Source: Candidatus Saccharimonadota bacterium
Lineage (GTDB): Bacteria > Patescibacteriota > Saccharimonadia > Saccharimonadales > Saccharimonadaceae
DNA: 64,000 bases
Reading direction: 5' to 3'
NCBI GenBank assembly: GCA_900555265.1
Contig: UNSL01000001.1
Span: 186,001-250,000 of the forward strand
A program made the translations under genes and the position numbers. The stretch's first letter is position 1; each line of letters starts with the position of its first letter. Of the stretch, positions 51,371-60,560 are shown one piece after another. The notes beneath the pieces are model-generated. The model was not told where the DNA came from. It saw only the letters and a list, made by a program, of their open reading frames with translations, and ran no database searches.

Positions 51371-54300
51371 CTATTTTTTTACAATATCTTGCCTTTTGCT
51401 TCTTTGAGCTCTCGCTACCACAACCACCACCGCTACAATGATAGATATACCAGCCAAAATAGCTAATACATAAGTGTATCCCGACAATAGATATATCAAA
51501 GCTAATGTCACACATACAGCACCCCAGGTCGTAATCAGTCGTTTGTTAAGTACCAGCCCCACAACAACCATCAATGAATGCTCTATTAGGAATAATATCT
51601 CCATAACGCTATCTCCCGCGAACGCCAGGATGAGAGTCGGCAGACTAAACACAGAGAGAGCCAGTACTAGATGCACTGTCGTAGACTTATGAATATACCC
51701 CAACCAACGCCACGACATCACCGCTCCCGAAAGAATTGCCACTGACCACAAATATGGTATTGTGATAGCGTGAACGGGTAGGGCTAGGTTTTTAATAGTA
51801 AATAAAACGCCGCACAAAATCAGGACCACACCTGAATCAAAATATAAAATATTCTTTTTAGGAATACCTTCGAACATCAAGGCGATACCGTTAATTATCC
51901 ACACCAGCGCTGCCAGAATCACTGACGCCACAGTAGCGCTAACTGGCGTAGCAATAGACAATAAGACTACCGACCAGCCGATGGCGCTATAGAACGAAGA
52001 GTAATACCAACGACTCGACATCTTTCTGGTTCGCGCAGCAATAGCCAAGCCGTAAAACACCGCAAAAACAATCAGGGCAACGACTGACATGAATTCGAGT
52101 GGAATAGTAAACCATTGAGCTATAAGGCAAAGTAACAACACTAGACTCGGGTGCGCAGCTATTGTCATTATTCGCCAATCTCGTTTAGCAAGTACCGCCA
52201 TATAAAGAGCCGCTACAGCTGCTAGCCATCCCAATACCTTGAACGACAAATCATATGTTGCCAGTAGATTAATTGCCGGAAGCACTATCGCTGGAACTAC
52301 AGCAGCACATAGCGTCATATCACTAATAATTGACGATTGCCTATTCATTCGCAACAGCCAGTACAAAGACCCAAAACCAACTAGACTCACCCATGCAGCA
52401 ATTGCAAGATTGTCATTAAACGGTATATTCAACCAATGCAGGGATAATGAAACAAAGATGATTGTCGTAAGATATGCCCCACCCAAATAAACCTCTCTAC
52501 GACATCGGTAAAATGCATAATATAGCGACACCACTAGCGGCAACCAAACTATCGGATGAATTGACGACAACACAATAAGCACAGCCACACCAATGACAGA
52601 ATGCAACAATAACTCATGATTTTTGATAACCGTATTACTATTACGACGATAAAGCCACTCTACTATTAATAGCGACGACACATTTATCCACGCCATTAGA
52701 ATAGATATGTTTTCACTAGACATCGCAAAACCTAAAGCTAGCAAAAATACTGACAACATTAAAGAAGTATGTACTCCAACTACAAACTCATAAACTTTTT
52801 CGCGCCATACAGCCACACTCATAATGCCAGCGCCGATAGCTATCGCGCCCGATAGGCACATCAAGGCTTCCTCTGTCGCATAAGTGGCTATCATCGCTGA
52901 AGTAAACATTGCCATTAATAGCCAAGTTGACGCAGCGCCATATACTAAAGCAGCCTGACTTTTACTAATATTCGGACGCTTCAAAATTAGCAATCGGCAA
53001 ATAACTGGTAGCGGCGTCATGAATAGAAAAATTAGATACTGTACGCGTGGTGCTATAGCTATATCAATATTGAATAGTGTTATACCAATCGGCACCAATA
53101 GAATCCCAGATATCACAACCATAACACCGAAGCGGACACGGCGTAACAAAAAAAGAATTGCAAGACTAATCGCTGAAATAACACCGATCAAAATAAGAGC
53201 AACCGTCATTCGTAGCGAATCCCCAGAGCCAATCACGCCAAACAAAGCGCTTAACGACACAACAAAACTAGCCCACAATACTATTTCATGATGTCTATCG
53301 TACTGTTTCTGAACGTACATCGATACAGCGGACCAGATTATATTTCCAAGTGCCACTAGTCCTAAAATCACACTTACGACCAACTGATTATCGTCAGATA
53401 AATACATTGCGAAACTAGTAGCCATCACCATTAACAATAAGCGAGCTGTTGTCAATTCATAAGTACGCATCTTTTTAGACTTCTCAACAAGAGCAACCGT
53501 AAAGTAATATGCAACGCTAGCGAATAACAGTACACTAATATCTAATGTACCCATATATGCCGACGAACTAAGCGCGATAAACATCGTCATCGGCACGATA
53601 AACGGATTTACAATGTTTAATGGTTCGACGAACTGACGAGGAAAGCGACTAGAAAAATATGCAGCCACAGTCATCAAACATCCAAATAGCAGCATTACAA
53701 CGTAATACCAGACCAGCTGCGCATGCACAACAGCCGGCAAACTAGTCGTCATCGTAAACATCGATAGTAGCGATACATAAGCAAGAGGTCTACTATTCAA
53801 TCTCACCGTAGCATCAACACACAAAACAGCACCAATTACAGAGGTAATAAGCCAGCACCATGCGGGGTCAATACCTAAAAGCAGATTCATAATCCAACCG
53901 CCAATTGGCACAGCAGCCAAGGCCGTACCAATAAGTGCCGTCGAGGCAGACTTCAATATTGGCAAGCGAGCATACAATATCTGACCAATAATATAATAAA
54001 TAAAAATAAACAGCCACACCAATCCAAACCTAAGTTGGATAGATAGATTAATTGCCTGGGCTAGAAGCAATATTCCCGCAGTCAGAAGTAGCGATGCCGT
54101 ATATAGCGCTATATTAATTGTAGTCTTACGGCCCCTCTCCTTTTCCTTGTCATCAATATGTGATGTCCGTTCAATATTATTCTCAACAGGCGCAGCAACC
54201 GTATTTACTCTCTCTTCAGCCGTGGAAACACTAGTAGGAATTATATTATCGAGATTCTCATTTTTACTGATATTTAACGGCATATTCGCAAGCCGCGAAG

Positions 54301-54505
54301 CAGCATTTTGATTCTCAGTAATAAGCCTCACTTGACCGTTGTCATTCTCAATTTTGGCGCATCCATTTTGTGCATCACGCACGCCATCCCAATATCCCTG
54401 CCGATAATCTTCGGAATAATTAGATGGCTGACTATTACCTCTCTGTAATAATTTTATTAGCTTAATTACTACAATAATAACTATTATCAGAAAAATTAAT
54501 CCCAT
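51371..54505 (-). CDS. Giant polytopic membrane protein
   Basis: The 1044-residue protein has one N-terminal helix (about 2-20), a soluble segment of about 110 residues with the motif YRQGYWDGVRDAQNG and many Asn, then some 25 or more hydrophobic helices to near the C terminus, ending in a basic tail. The chain of repeated helix pairs resembles large DUF2339- or DUF2157-like membrane proteins, but no catalytic or transport motif is visible. It has its own promoter (TATACT near 54535) and a leader of about 30 bases. Function unknown. Confidence 0.72.
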   Translation of the reverse strand: MGLIFLIIVIIVVIKLIKLLQRGNSQPSNYSEDYRQGYWDGVRDAQNGCAKIENDNGQVRLITENQNAASRLANMPLNISKNENLDNIIPTSVSTAEERVNTVAAPVENNIERTSHIDDKEKERGRKTTINIALYTASLLLTAGILLLAQAINLSIQLRFGLVWLFIFIYYIIGQILYARLPILKSASTALIGTALAAVPIGGWIMNLLLGIDPAWCWLITSVIGAVLCVDATVRLNSRPLAYVSLLSMFTMTTSLPAVVHAQLVWYYVVMLLFGCLMTVAAYFSSRFPRQFVEPLNIVNPFIVPMTMFIALSSSAYMGTLDISVLLFASVAYYFTVALVEKSKKMRTYELTTARLLLMVMATSFAMYLSDDNQLVVSVILGLVALGNIIWSAVSMYVQKQYDRHHEIVLWASFVVSLSALFGVIGSGDSLRMTVALILIGVISAISLAILFLLRRVRFGVMVVISGILLVPIGITLFNIDIAIAPRVQYLIFLFMTPLPVICRLLILKRPNISKSQAALVYGAASTWLLMAMFTSAMIATYATEEALMCLSGAIAIGAGIMSVAVWREKVYEFVVGVHTSLMLSVFLLALGFAMSSENISILMAWINVSSLLIVEWLYRRNSNTVIKNHELLLHSVIGVAVLIVLSSIHPIVWLPLVVSLYYAFYRCRREVYLGGAYLTTIIFVSLSLHWLNIPFNDNLAIAAWVSLVGFGSLYWLLRMNRQSSIISDMTLCAAVVPAIVLPAINLLATYDLSFKVLGWLAAVAALYMAVLAKRDWRIMTIAAHPSLVLLLCLIAQWFTIPLEFMSVVALIVFAVFYGLAIAARTRKMSSRWYYSSFYSAIGWSVVLLSIATPVSATVASVILAALVWIINGIALMFEGIPKKNILYFDSGVVLILCGVLFTIKNLALPVHAITIPYLWSVAILSGAVMSWRWLGYIHKSTTVHLVLALSVFSLPTLILAFAGDSVMEILFLIEHSLMVVVGLVLNKRLITTWGAVCVTLALIYLLSGYTYVLAILAGISIIVAVVVVVARAQRSKRQDIVKK

Positions 54506-54565
54506 GCCTTCAATCCCTCTTATGTTAGCTTCAGTATAACACAGGATTTTTTCTCGACAAATATA

Positions 54566-55675
54566 CTAGGAAAACAGTCCTCGTTTTTTCGCACCCTTAA
54601 ATTGCTCCAAAAGCTCCTTCTGCTTTTTAGTCAATTTGGTTGGCGTATCAACAATAACACCCACAATATGCGGACCACGAGATTCACTATGTAAGTGCGG
54701 CACGCCATGACCCGACAACTTAAAGTCAGTGCCGCTCTGAGTGCCCGCCGGGATTTTCATCGTTATCACACCGTCCACAGTTTCCACATCAATTTCCGTT
54801 CCCAGTGCCGCATCAACCATAGAAATATGTTCTTCGCTAAGAATAATATTGCCTTCACGAGTGAATTTTTTATGTGCCTTAACGCGAATGTGAACATACA
54901 GATCACCTCTACTGCCACCAGCAACTGCTTCGCCACGATCGCGCAGACGAATTGTCGCACCATCATCAATTCCCGCCGGAATTTTAATAGTGATATCCTG
55001 ATTCTGCCGGGTCGTGCCTTTTCCTCGACAAACTGAACATTCTTTTTCAGGAACTTTTCCCTTACCGTGACAAGTTTCACAAACGACCGCCTGCTGAATT
55101 TGTCCAAACAGCGAATTCATCGTTCGAGTTTGCTGACCCGCGCCCTTACAGGTTGGGCACGTTTTCATTCCAAATCCAGGCTCGGCGCCATCGCCATGGC
55201 AATGCTCACATTCAACATCCAGCATTAAACTAATTTTCTTTTCTACACCAAATACTGCATCCTCAAAGCTTAGTGTTATGCTAGTTTCAACATCACGCCC
55301 ACGCGAACGACCATTTCCAGCACCGCCAGTTGCGCCACCGAAGAATTGACTAAAAATATCACCTAGTCCACCATCACCAAAATCAAAGTGAACGTTTTGA
55401 CCGCCGAATCCACCAAACCCTTCAAACGGATTACCAGAAAAACCGCCACCAGACGCGCCACCAACGCCAGCATGACCAAATTGATCATAGCGCTGTCGCT
55501 TCTGCTTGTCTTTCAAAACTTCATAGGCCTCATTAATTTCCTTAAACTTAGCCTCATCGCCGCCCTGCTTATCAGGGTGATATTTAATTGCTAATTTACG
55601 AAAAGCCTTTTTTATCTCATCTTCAGAAGCGGTCTTTGGAACGCCCAATATTTCATAATAATCACGCTTGCTCAT
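54566..55675 (-). CDS. dnaJ: Chaperone DnaJ
   Basis: The 369-residue co-chaperone has a J domain with YHPDKQGG, a Gly/Phe-rich linker, four zinc-finger repeats ([32 protein letters not shown]) and the C-terminal client domain. TATAAT (55685-55690) lies 9 bases before the ATG, and a perfect CIRCE operator lies directly upstream of that box, so HrcA should control dnaJ separately from dnaK. Confidence 0.97.
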   Translation of the reverse strand: MSKRDYYEILGVPKTASEDEIKKAFRKLAIKYHPDKQGGDEAKFKEINEAYEVLKDKQKRQRYDQFGHAGVGGASGGGFSGNPFEGFGGFGGQNVHFDFGDGGLGDIFSQFFGGATGGAGNGRSRGRDVETSITLSFEDAVFGVEKKISLMLDVECEHCHGDGAEPGFGMKTCPTCKGAGQQTRTMNSLFGQIQQAVVCETCHGKGKVPEKECSVCRGKGTTRQNQDITIKIPAGIDDGATIRLRDRGEAVAGGSRGDLYVHIRVKAHKKFTREGNIILSEEHISMVDAALGTEIDVETVDGVITMKIPAGTQSGTDFKLSGHGVPHLHSESRGPHIVGVIVDTPTKLTKKQKELLEQFKGAKKRGLFS

Positions 55676-55695
55676 ACCTTATATATTATACGCGT

Positions 55696-55722
55696 TTAGC
55701 ACTCTCAGTGCAAGAGTGCTAA
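55696..55722. promoter_or_regulatory. CIRCE operator upstream of dnaJ
   Basis: Perfect inverted repeat TTAGCACTC-N9-GAGTGCTAA, the binding site of HrcA. Confidence 0.95.
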
Positions 55723-55725
55723 GTC

Positions 55726-55758
55726 CAAAAAAGGCCGCTCTTTTTATCGAGCAGCCTT
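55726..55758 (-). terminator. Terminator after dnaK
   Basis: On the minus strand AAGGCTGCTC pairs with GAGCGGCCTT around an eight-base loop, followed by a T run. It separates dnaK from dnaJ. Confidence 0.8.
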
Positions 55759-55777
55759 CTTTGTAAATACGTTAGGT

Positions 55778-57667
55778 TTATTTTTCGTCGACAATTTCGC
55801 CTTCGACCGGCTCGTCTTTATCAGACTTTTTGTCGCCAGCTTCGTCGGCTTTTTTATCGTCGGCTGATTGTTGATACATCTTAGCCCCAATTGGCATAAT
55901 CGCGTCATTCAAAGCTTTAATTGCAGCATCCAATTCGTCCTTATCCTCAGAATCTTTGTGCTTTTCAGCCTCTTCGACAGCCTTTTCAATCGCTTGCTTG
56001 TCGTCGTCAGAAATCTTATCCTTGAATTCGTCCGGCATTTTCTTTGCCTGATAAATAGCGTTTTCAAGCTGATTCTTCGTATCGACAGTTTCGCGCTTTT
56101 TCTTGTCTTCGTCCGCGTGAAGTTCGGCTTCTTTTTGTGCCTTCTCAATATCTTCCTTACTCATATTGCCAGAGTTTTGGATAGTGATTGATTGCTCCTT
56201 GCCGGTTCCCTTGTCTTTAGCCGTAACGTTAAGAATACCGTTGGCGTCAATGTTAAAGGTCACTTCAATTTGAGGCACACCGCGTGGTGCTGGCGCAATA
56301 CCATCAAGCACAAAACGACCCAAACTCTTATTGTCATTAGCAAACTCGCGCTCACCCTGAAGAACGTGAATTTCCACCTGAGGCTGGTTATCCGCAGCTG
56401 TCGAGAAGACCTCGCTCTTGCTTGTTGGAATCGTTGTATTTCGGTCAATCAACTTTGTCGATACACCGCCCATCGTCTCAATTCCAAGAGAAAGCGGAGT
56501 CACATCCAGAAGCAACACATCCTTAACATCACCAGCCAAGACACCACCTTGAATTGCGGCACCAACAGCCACAACCTCATCTGGGTTCACACCTTGCATT
56601 GGATCTTTTCCAAAGAAATTCTTTACGCGCTCGACCACGGCTGGCATACGAGTCATTCCACCAACCATAACTACATTGTTAATGTCGGACTTAGAAAGTT
56701 TAGCGTCCTTCAAAGCCTTTTCTACTGGACCATCCAAGCGATCCAATAGACCCTTAACCAAATCTTCCAACTTAGCGCGACTCAAGCTCATCTCAAAGTG
56801 CTTTGGACCATCAGCATCAGCAGTAATAAATGGAATATTGACTTCATATTCCGTAACCGTTGACAATTCTTTCTTCGCCTTTTCAGCCTCGTCCTTTAGG
56901 CGTTGCATTGCTGCATTATCTTTACGAAGATCAATTCCTTCCTTCGATTTGAAGTCGTCCAAGAAGTAATTAACAATAGCGTTATCGAAATCTTCACCAC
57001 CAAGGTGCGTATCACCATTGGTTGCCTTAACTTCAAACACGCCGTCACCTAGTTCCAGTACAGACACGTCAAACGTACCACCACCAAGGTCGAACACCAC
57101 GATAGTTTCGTCGTTTTTGCCCTTTTCCAGACCGTACGCCAAAGCCGCAGCTGTTGGCTCATTGATAATACGCTTAACTTCCAATCCAGCAATTTTACCA
57201 GCGTCCTTAGTTGCTTGGCGCTGTGAATCGTCAAAGTAAGCTGGCACCGTAATCACTGCTTCCGTCACTTTTTCACCCAAGAAAGCCTCGGCGTCAGCCT
57301 TAATTTTACTAAGAATCATTGCTGAAACTTCTTCTGGCGTGTATTCCTTATCGCCCATTTCAACCGCCACGCCAGTACCTTTTTTAACAATCTTGTACGG
57401 CATGATATCCAAGTCTTTTTGCACTTCCTTATCATCAAACTTACGACCGATCAAACGCTTAACACCGTAAATCGTGTTTTTTGGATTTGTTACGCGCTGA
57501 CGCTGAGCAACTTGACCGACGAGTCGTTCGCCCTTTTTATTGACCGCAACTACAGATGGCGTAGTACGATTACCTTCGGCGTTAGAAATTACCTCTGGTT
57601 TTCCAGCTAACATATACGCAAATGCGCTGTTGGTCGTACCAAGGTCAATACCAATAATTTTACCCAT
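55778..57667 (-). CDS. dnaK: Chaperone DnaK (Hsp70)
   Basis: The 629-residue ATP-driven chaperone begins [19 protein letters not shown] and shows [54 protein letters not shown], the linker [16 protein letters not shown] and a C-terminal acidic tail ending GEIVDEK. AAAGGGG precedes the ATG. Its promoter is overlapped by a CIRCE operator. Confidence 0.98.
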   Translation of the reverse strand: MGKIIGIDLGTTNSAFAYMLAGKPEVISNAEGNRTTPSVVAVNKKGERLVGQVAQRQRVTNPKNTIYGVKRLIGRKFDDKEVQKDLDIMPYKIVKKGTGVAVEMGDKEYTPEEVSAMILSKIKADAEAFLGEKVTEAVITVPAYFDDSQRQATKDAGKIAGLEVKRIINEPTAAALAYGLEKGKNDETIVVFDLGGGTFDVSVLELGDGVFEVKATNGDTHLGGEDFDNAIVNYFLDDFKSKEGIDLRKDNAAMQRLKDEAEKAKKELSTVTEYEVNIPFITADADGPKHFEMSLSRAKLEDLVKGLLDRLDGPVEKALKDAKLSKSDINNVVMVGGMTRMPAVVERVKNFFGKDPMQGVNPDEVVAVGAAIQGGVLAGDVKDVLLLDVTPLSLGIETMGGVSTKLIDRNTTIPTSKSEVFSTAADNQPQVEIHVLQGEREFANDNKSLGRFVLDGIAPAPRGVPQIEVTFNIDANGILNVTAKDKGTGKEQSITIQNSGNMSKEDIEKAQKEAELHADEDKKKRETVDTKNQLENAIYQAKKMPDEFKDKISDDDKQAIEKAVEEAEKHKDSEDKDELDAAIKALNDAIMPIGAKMYQQSADDKKADEAGDKKSDKDEPVEGEIVDEK

Positions 57668-57718
57668 ATGATTCCCCTTTCTGTTATGATCACATCTGGT
57701 CTATATCTTATATTCATT

Positions 57719-57745
57719 CTAGCACTCTTTCGTGGCGAGTGCCAA
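57719..57745. promoter_or_regulatory. Degenerate CIRCE operator in dnaK leader
   Basis: CTAGCACTC-N9-GAGTGCCAA, two mismatches to the consensus, lies just downstream of the dnaK -10 box. Confidence 0.8.
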
Positions 57746-57752
57746 CTATCTC

Positions 57753-57781
57753 AGTATAAATAATTAGCACTCTCATGTCAA
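57753..57781 (-). promoter_or_regulatory. dnaK promoter
   Basis: On the minus strand TTGACA (57776-57781) and TATACT (57753-57758) have a 17-base spacer. The -35 box lies within the perfect CIRCE. Confidence 0.8.
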
Positions 57782-57790
57782 GAGTGCTAA
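57764..57790. promoter_or_regulatory. CIRCE operator over dnaK promoter
   Basis: Perfect TTAGCACTC-N9-GAGTGCTAA covering the -35 box and part of the spacer. Confidence 0.95.
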
Positions 57791-57807
57791 TAGCTGTTTT
57801 ATACAAT

Positions 57808-59016
57808 TTAATTGCCCGAACGACGATACGGCCAATAAGTCCCTGGTCTTGTCCAAAAATCTATTTCAGGCCTTCCCCAATCAACTTCCGCCCATTCGGT
57901 TTTTCGCCACGGAAAGTCTGATACATCAAATGTTCTAGAGCCATATTCTCCTTTTGGATCAAGTACCGAGAACAGCTCGCCAGTCTCCCACGGATCAGTA
58001 CCAAAAACTGCCTTTTCTTGATAGCCACATTCTGCATTAAATGCATGACACCAAGCGTTTGTATCTGTAGCAACAAGACCATATTTCTTAGCTGCCTTAA
58101 TTAATAGGCGCGTCATCGGATTGTATGGTTGAGATGTATTAGGGTCATAATCAGGATCAACATCGGCAGATAATCTTGCCCATTGTCCGTGTCTTGGCGA
58201 AAAAGGAGCTTGACTCTCAGGAGCCTTGCCGTCCGATAATTGCGCTGGCCACGAAGGTTCTAATCCACGTGCAAAATTCGCCGTAGTAAATGCCAAAGCA
58301 TGATCAATATAACCCCGACGTATTTCCGATATGCCAATAAAACCAAGCGAGTTGTGCATACAAACTACAGCAGAACCACCGCCCTGGCACTGTGTGGCGT
58401 AATTTGTCTTAGCCAAATCAACTAAACCAGGTTTTGCCAGAGAAAATCCTCCAGTAGCAGCAGTCCAGTGCTTTGGTGTACCATCCTTTGCGGGTTCCAC
58501 AAAAAAATACTCACGCATAATACCTGTAGCTATGTCATAAATCGCCATACCAAGGTCACCGTTCTGAGCAGGTTTTGCAAAATGTGGCCAAGGAATTTTA
58601 CCTAATAAATAATGCGATATTTCATCTGCAGTAATTCCGTAACCGCGACATTTATCCATATATTGATACTCACAACGAGGATGAGACGAATCAACCAAAT
58701 AAGTTGCAATTGGTCTAGTACCTTGCGCGCTAGTATTTATACCGGTCTTTGCGCCAAACGCACCAGCTCCCCATGGAGTTGGAGAATTGTCATCCATCCA
58801 TTTTGCCATCGCGTCTGAATTAGGGGCTAATGGCATATTACTGACGTCTCGCTGCCAGATTGTTCCTTTGCCTATATAATTTGGCGCATACATTGACTCT
58901 AAAACAGCTCCAGGAAATTTATCAGCGTCTACGGTTACCCATTCGCCATTTCGGAATATACATGGTTCAGTCGCTAACCAACGACCAGGAGTCGATTGCC
59001 AAACTCGCATTGTCAT
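57808..59016 (-). CDS. Hypothetical surface or tail-like protein
   Basis: The start is placed at MTMRVWQST (59016; 402 residues), with GGGGG about 10 bases upstream; the upstream stop ends one base before. It is Trp/Pro/Gly-rich with several Cys. Segments such as GYIDHALAFTTANFARG, with RLSADVDPDYDPN further on, resemble secreted proteins of Actinobacteria and their phages, but this is only a resemblance. No signal peptide or membrane segment. It is the last of three co-oriented genes; tightly spaced with the next upstream. Confidence 0.68.
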   Translation of the reverse strand: MTMRVWQSTPGRWLATEPCIFRNGEWVTVDADKFPGAVLESMYAPNYIGKGTIWQRDVSNMPLAPNSDAMAKWMDDNSPTPWGAGAFGAKTGINTSAQGTRPIATYLVDSSHPRCEYQYMDKCRGYGITADEISHYLLGKIPWPHFAKPAQNGDLGMAIYDIATGIMREYFFVEPAKDGTPKHWTAATGGFSLAKPGLVDLAKTNYATQCQGGGSAVVCMHNSLGFIGISEIRRGYIDHALAFTTANFARGLEPSWPAQLSDGKAPESQAPFSPRHGQWARLSADVDPDYDPNTSQPYNPMTRLLIKAAKKYGLVATDTNAWCHAFNAECGYQEKAVFGTDPWETGELFSVLDPKGEYGSRTFDVSDFPWRKTEWAEVDWGRPEIDFWTRPGTYWPYRRSGN

Positions 59017-59017
59017 C

Positions 59018-59782
59018 TTATATAACCCCCAACACCTTAATGCCACCTATGCGTAGAACACCACCAGGTGATGACCACATAAGAAACTTGATCCTATCGC
59101 CCCAAGAAGTCGTATCGTGAGTACCATCATATGACATAGAGGTCCCCGTAGGTGACGTTACGCTAATTATGCGACCCTTACGACGAATCTTCCAAACGCC
59201 AATAGCAGATGCATCTCTCCTAAAAATTCCGCCTGGTATAGGACGAACATGTATTTGAGTTCCATCTATAAAAAATTGAATTTCCGGACCACCGCCACCC
59301 CTAATGTTATCTGTCATATTCAACGCAAATCCTGATCCACGAGAAGTTGGCCACTCTTTAACGTCGATATCTATTTCAACGTCGTCTGTTAGTGGCTCAA
59401 TAATTTGAAGCAAATGAGAGTTGGGACTGCTGTGAATCTCATTATTGCCCGCTAAAGCTGAAACAGCCGTATAGCCTTCTGGCGCACACCAACGTATTCG
59501 ACGAGCACCAACGATAGGAAACTCACGACCGTAACGTACACGATGCACGGTAGGCGCACTTGCCGGAACTAAAGACTCACCAGCTGTACCACGAAAATCA
59601 TCAGCCGAAAGCAACTGAAGATTTGTTGGCTTACCGTACACTCTCGTCCAGGTTGCATCGCCAATCGATAAATATCCCGGTAGCGCTTCAGCTGTAATTG
59701 TTACCGTGCGCTCACCACTGCCAGGCACTGAAACCTGGCCACTTATAATATCTTGCCCCATTTTATAACGGAGGCCGACCAT
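59018..59782 (-). CDS. Hypothetical beta-rich protein, tail-like module
   Basis: This 254-residue, beta-rich protein opens with GQVSVPGSGERTVTITAEALPG and ends VLRIGGIKVLGVI. It may start at 59782 or at the internal ATG 59761. There is no signal peptide, membrane helix or enzyme motif. Its place between two other likely tail or surface genes and its beta-rich composition suggest a structural or binding protein. Function unknown. Confidence 0.65.
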   Translation of the reverse strand: MVGLRYKMGQDIISGQVSVPGSGERTVTITAEALPGYLSIGDATWTRVYGKPTNLQLLSADDFRGTAGESLVPASAPTVHRVRYGREFPIVGARRIRWCAPEGYTAVSALAGNNEIHSSPNSHLLQIIEPLTDDVEIDIDVKEWPTSRGSGFALNMTDNIRGGGGPEIQFFIDGTQIHVRPIPGGIFRRDASAIGVWKIRRKGRIISVTSPTGTSMSYDGTHDTTSWGDRIKFLMWSSPGGVLRIGGIKVLGVI

Positions 59783-59808
59783 ACTAGGGACAGTAACTGT
59801 ATTGTCGG

Positions 59809-60192
59809 CTATGGAAAAGACGGTGGACTGGCACTAACCGGTATAGGCTGAGACATACCTGAATCTCGAGCCCAAATAACCGGCACACCATATTTGGTCG
59901 TTTCTGTTGGAGGAGTAGATCCGTATTCTATCCAATATCCCTGAGCTTGAGCCTGCATCTGAGGAGTCCATTGCGTAGTTCCACCACTGCCTCCTCCAGT
60001 AGGAATTGCATTAATTTTTGCAACAAGCGGTGACGCCAACTTGTCTTCAGTAATTGCTGCGTTTTGAATAGCATCTTTTCCAACAGTGGACGGCTTCAAG
60101 TCTCCAGATTCTGTATGAATTTGTCGCAAATATTCATTTAATATTATGCCCCAATTTCCATCGTCGCCACCAGGCTGCGGTAACCTTGCCAT
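59809..60192 (-). CDS. Tail-fibre-like small protein
   Basis: The 127-residue protein begins ARLPQPGGDDGNWGIILNEY, a pattern (PGxDxGxWGxILNxYL followed by LK) common at the N terminus of phage tail or receptor-binding proteins and related CPR proteins. A Gly/Ser linker (GGGSGGTTQ) leads to a short C-terminal part, YGVPVIWARD. A strong AGGGAGGATAAG site precedes the ATG. First gene of the three-gene module; no capsid or terminase genes are nearby. Confidence 0.68.
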   Translation of the reverse strand: MARLPQPGGDDGNWGIILNEYLRQIHTESGDLKPSTVGKDAIQNAAITEDKLASPLVAKINAIPTGGGSGGTTQWTPQMQAQAQGYWIEYGSTPPTETTKYGVPVIWARDSGMSQPIPVSASPPSFP

Positions 60193-60275
60193 CTTATCCT
60201 CCCTGTATGCAAACTAACCTTTAGCTTTTATCCTATAATATATAATTACCGTAAAAATTGCAAAATATTATCAAA

Positions 60276-60488
60276 TTACATGCCACCATAACGACTTGCG
60301 CCATACGCAGAAGTTTTAGCAATAGCAACCTGACGAGGCTGTTTTTGCTGATACATAAAATCGACTATCGATCGCACAATCGTTCCGCCGCCCATAACAA
60401 ACAATCCTGCAATTCCAACGTTTTTAAGAAATTCCCGACGATCCATCGGTTTCTCTAATAATTCGTTAACTTGAATTGGTGTGTTCAT
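60276..60488 (-). CDS. Small Tat-signal protein
   Basis: The 70-residue protein carries a twin-arginine signal: MDRREFLKNVGIAGLFVMGG (SRRxFLK-like) at residues 15-34. After a short linker it ends in AYGASRYGGM. There is almost no mature domain, so it may be a membrane-anchored peptide or a carrier. AGAGGAAACT precedes the ATG and TATAAT lies further upstream. It sits directly downstream of tatC, making it a candidate dedicated substrate. Confidence 0.75.
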   Translation of the reverse strand: MNTPIQVNELLEKPMDRREFLKNVGIAGLFVMGGGTIVRSIVDFMYQQKQPRQVAIAKTSAYGASRYGGM

Positions 60489-60560
60489 AGTTTCCTCTTT
60501 TTTTGTTTTTTCTATTGTTGTGGTAAATTATATCACCACATATTGAAGTATGCAAATATT

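Noticed and set aside
56192-56749. Plus-strand frame of 185 residues antisense to dnaK
   Set aside because: Antisense frames in dnaK are a known artefact of its codon use; no promoter or ribosome site seen.
57808-60192. Prophage remnant
   Set aside because: No integrase, terminase, capsid, portal or lysis gene and no attachment-site repeat could be seen; only tail-like resemblance.
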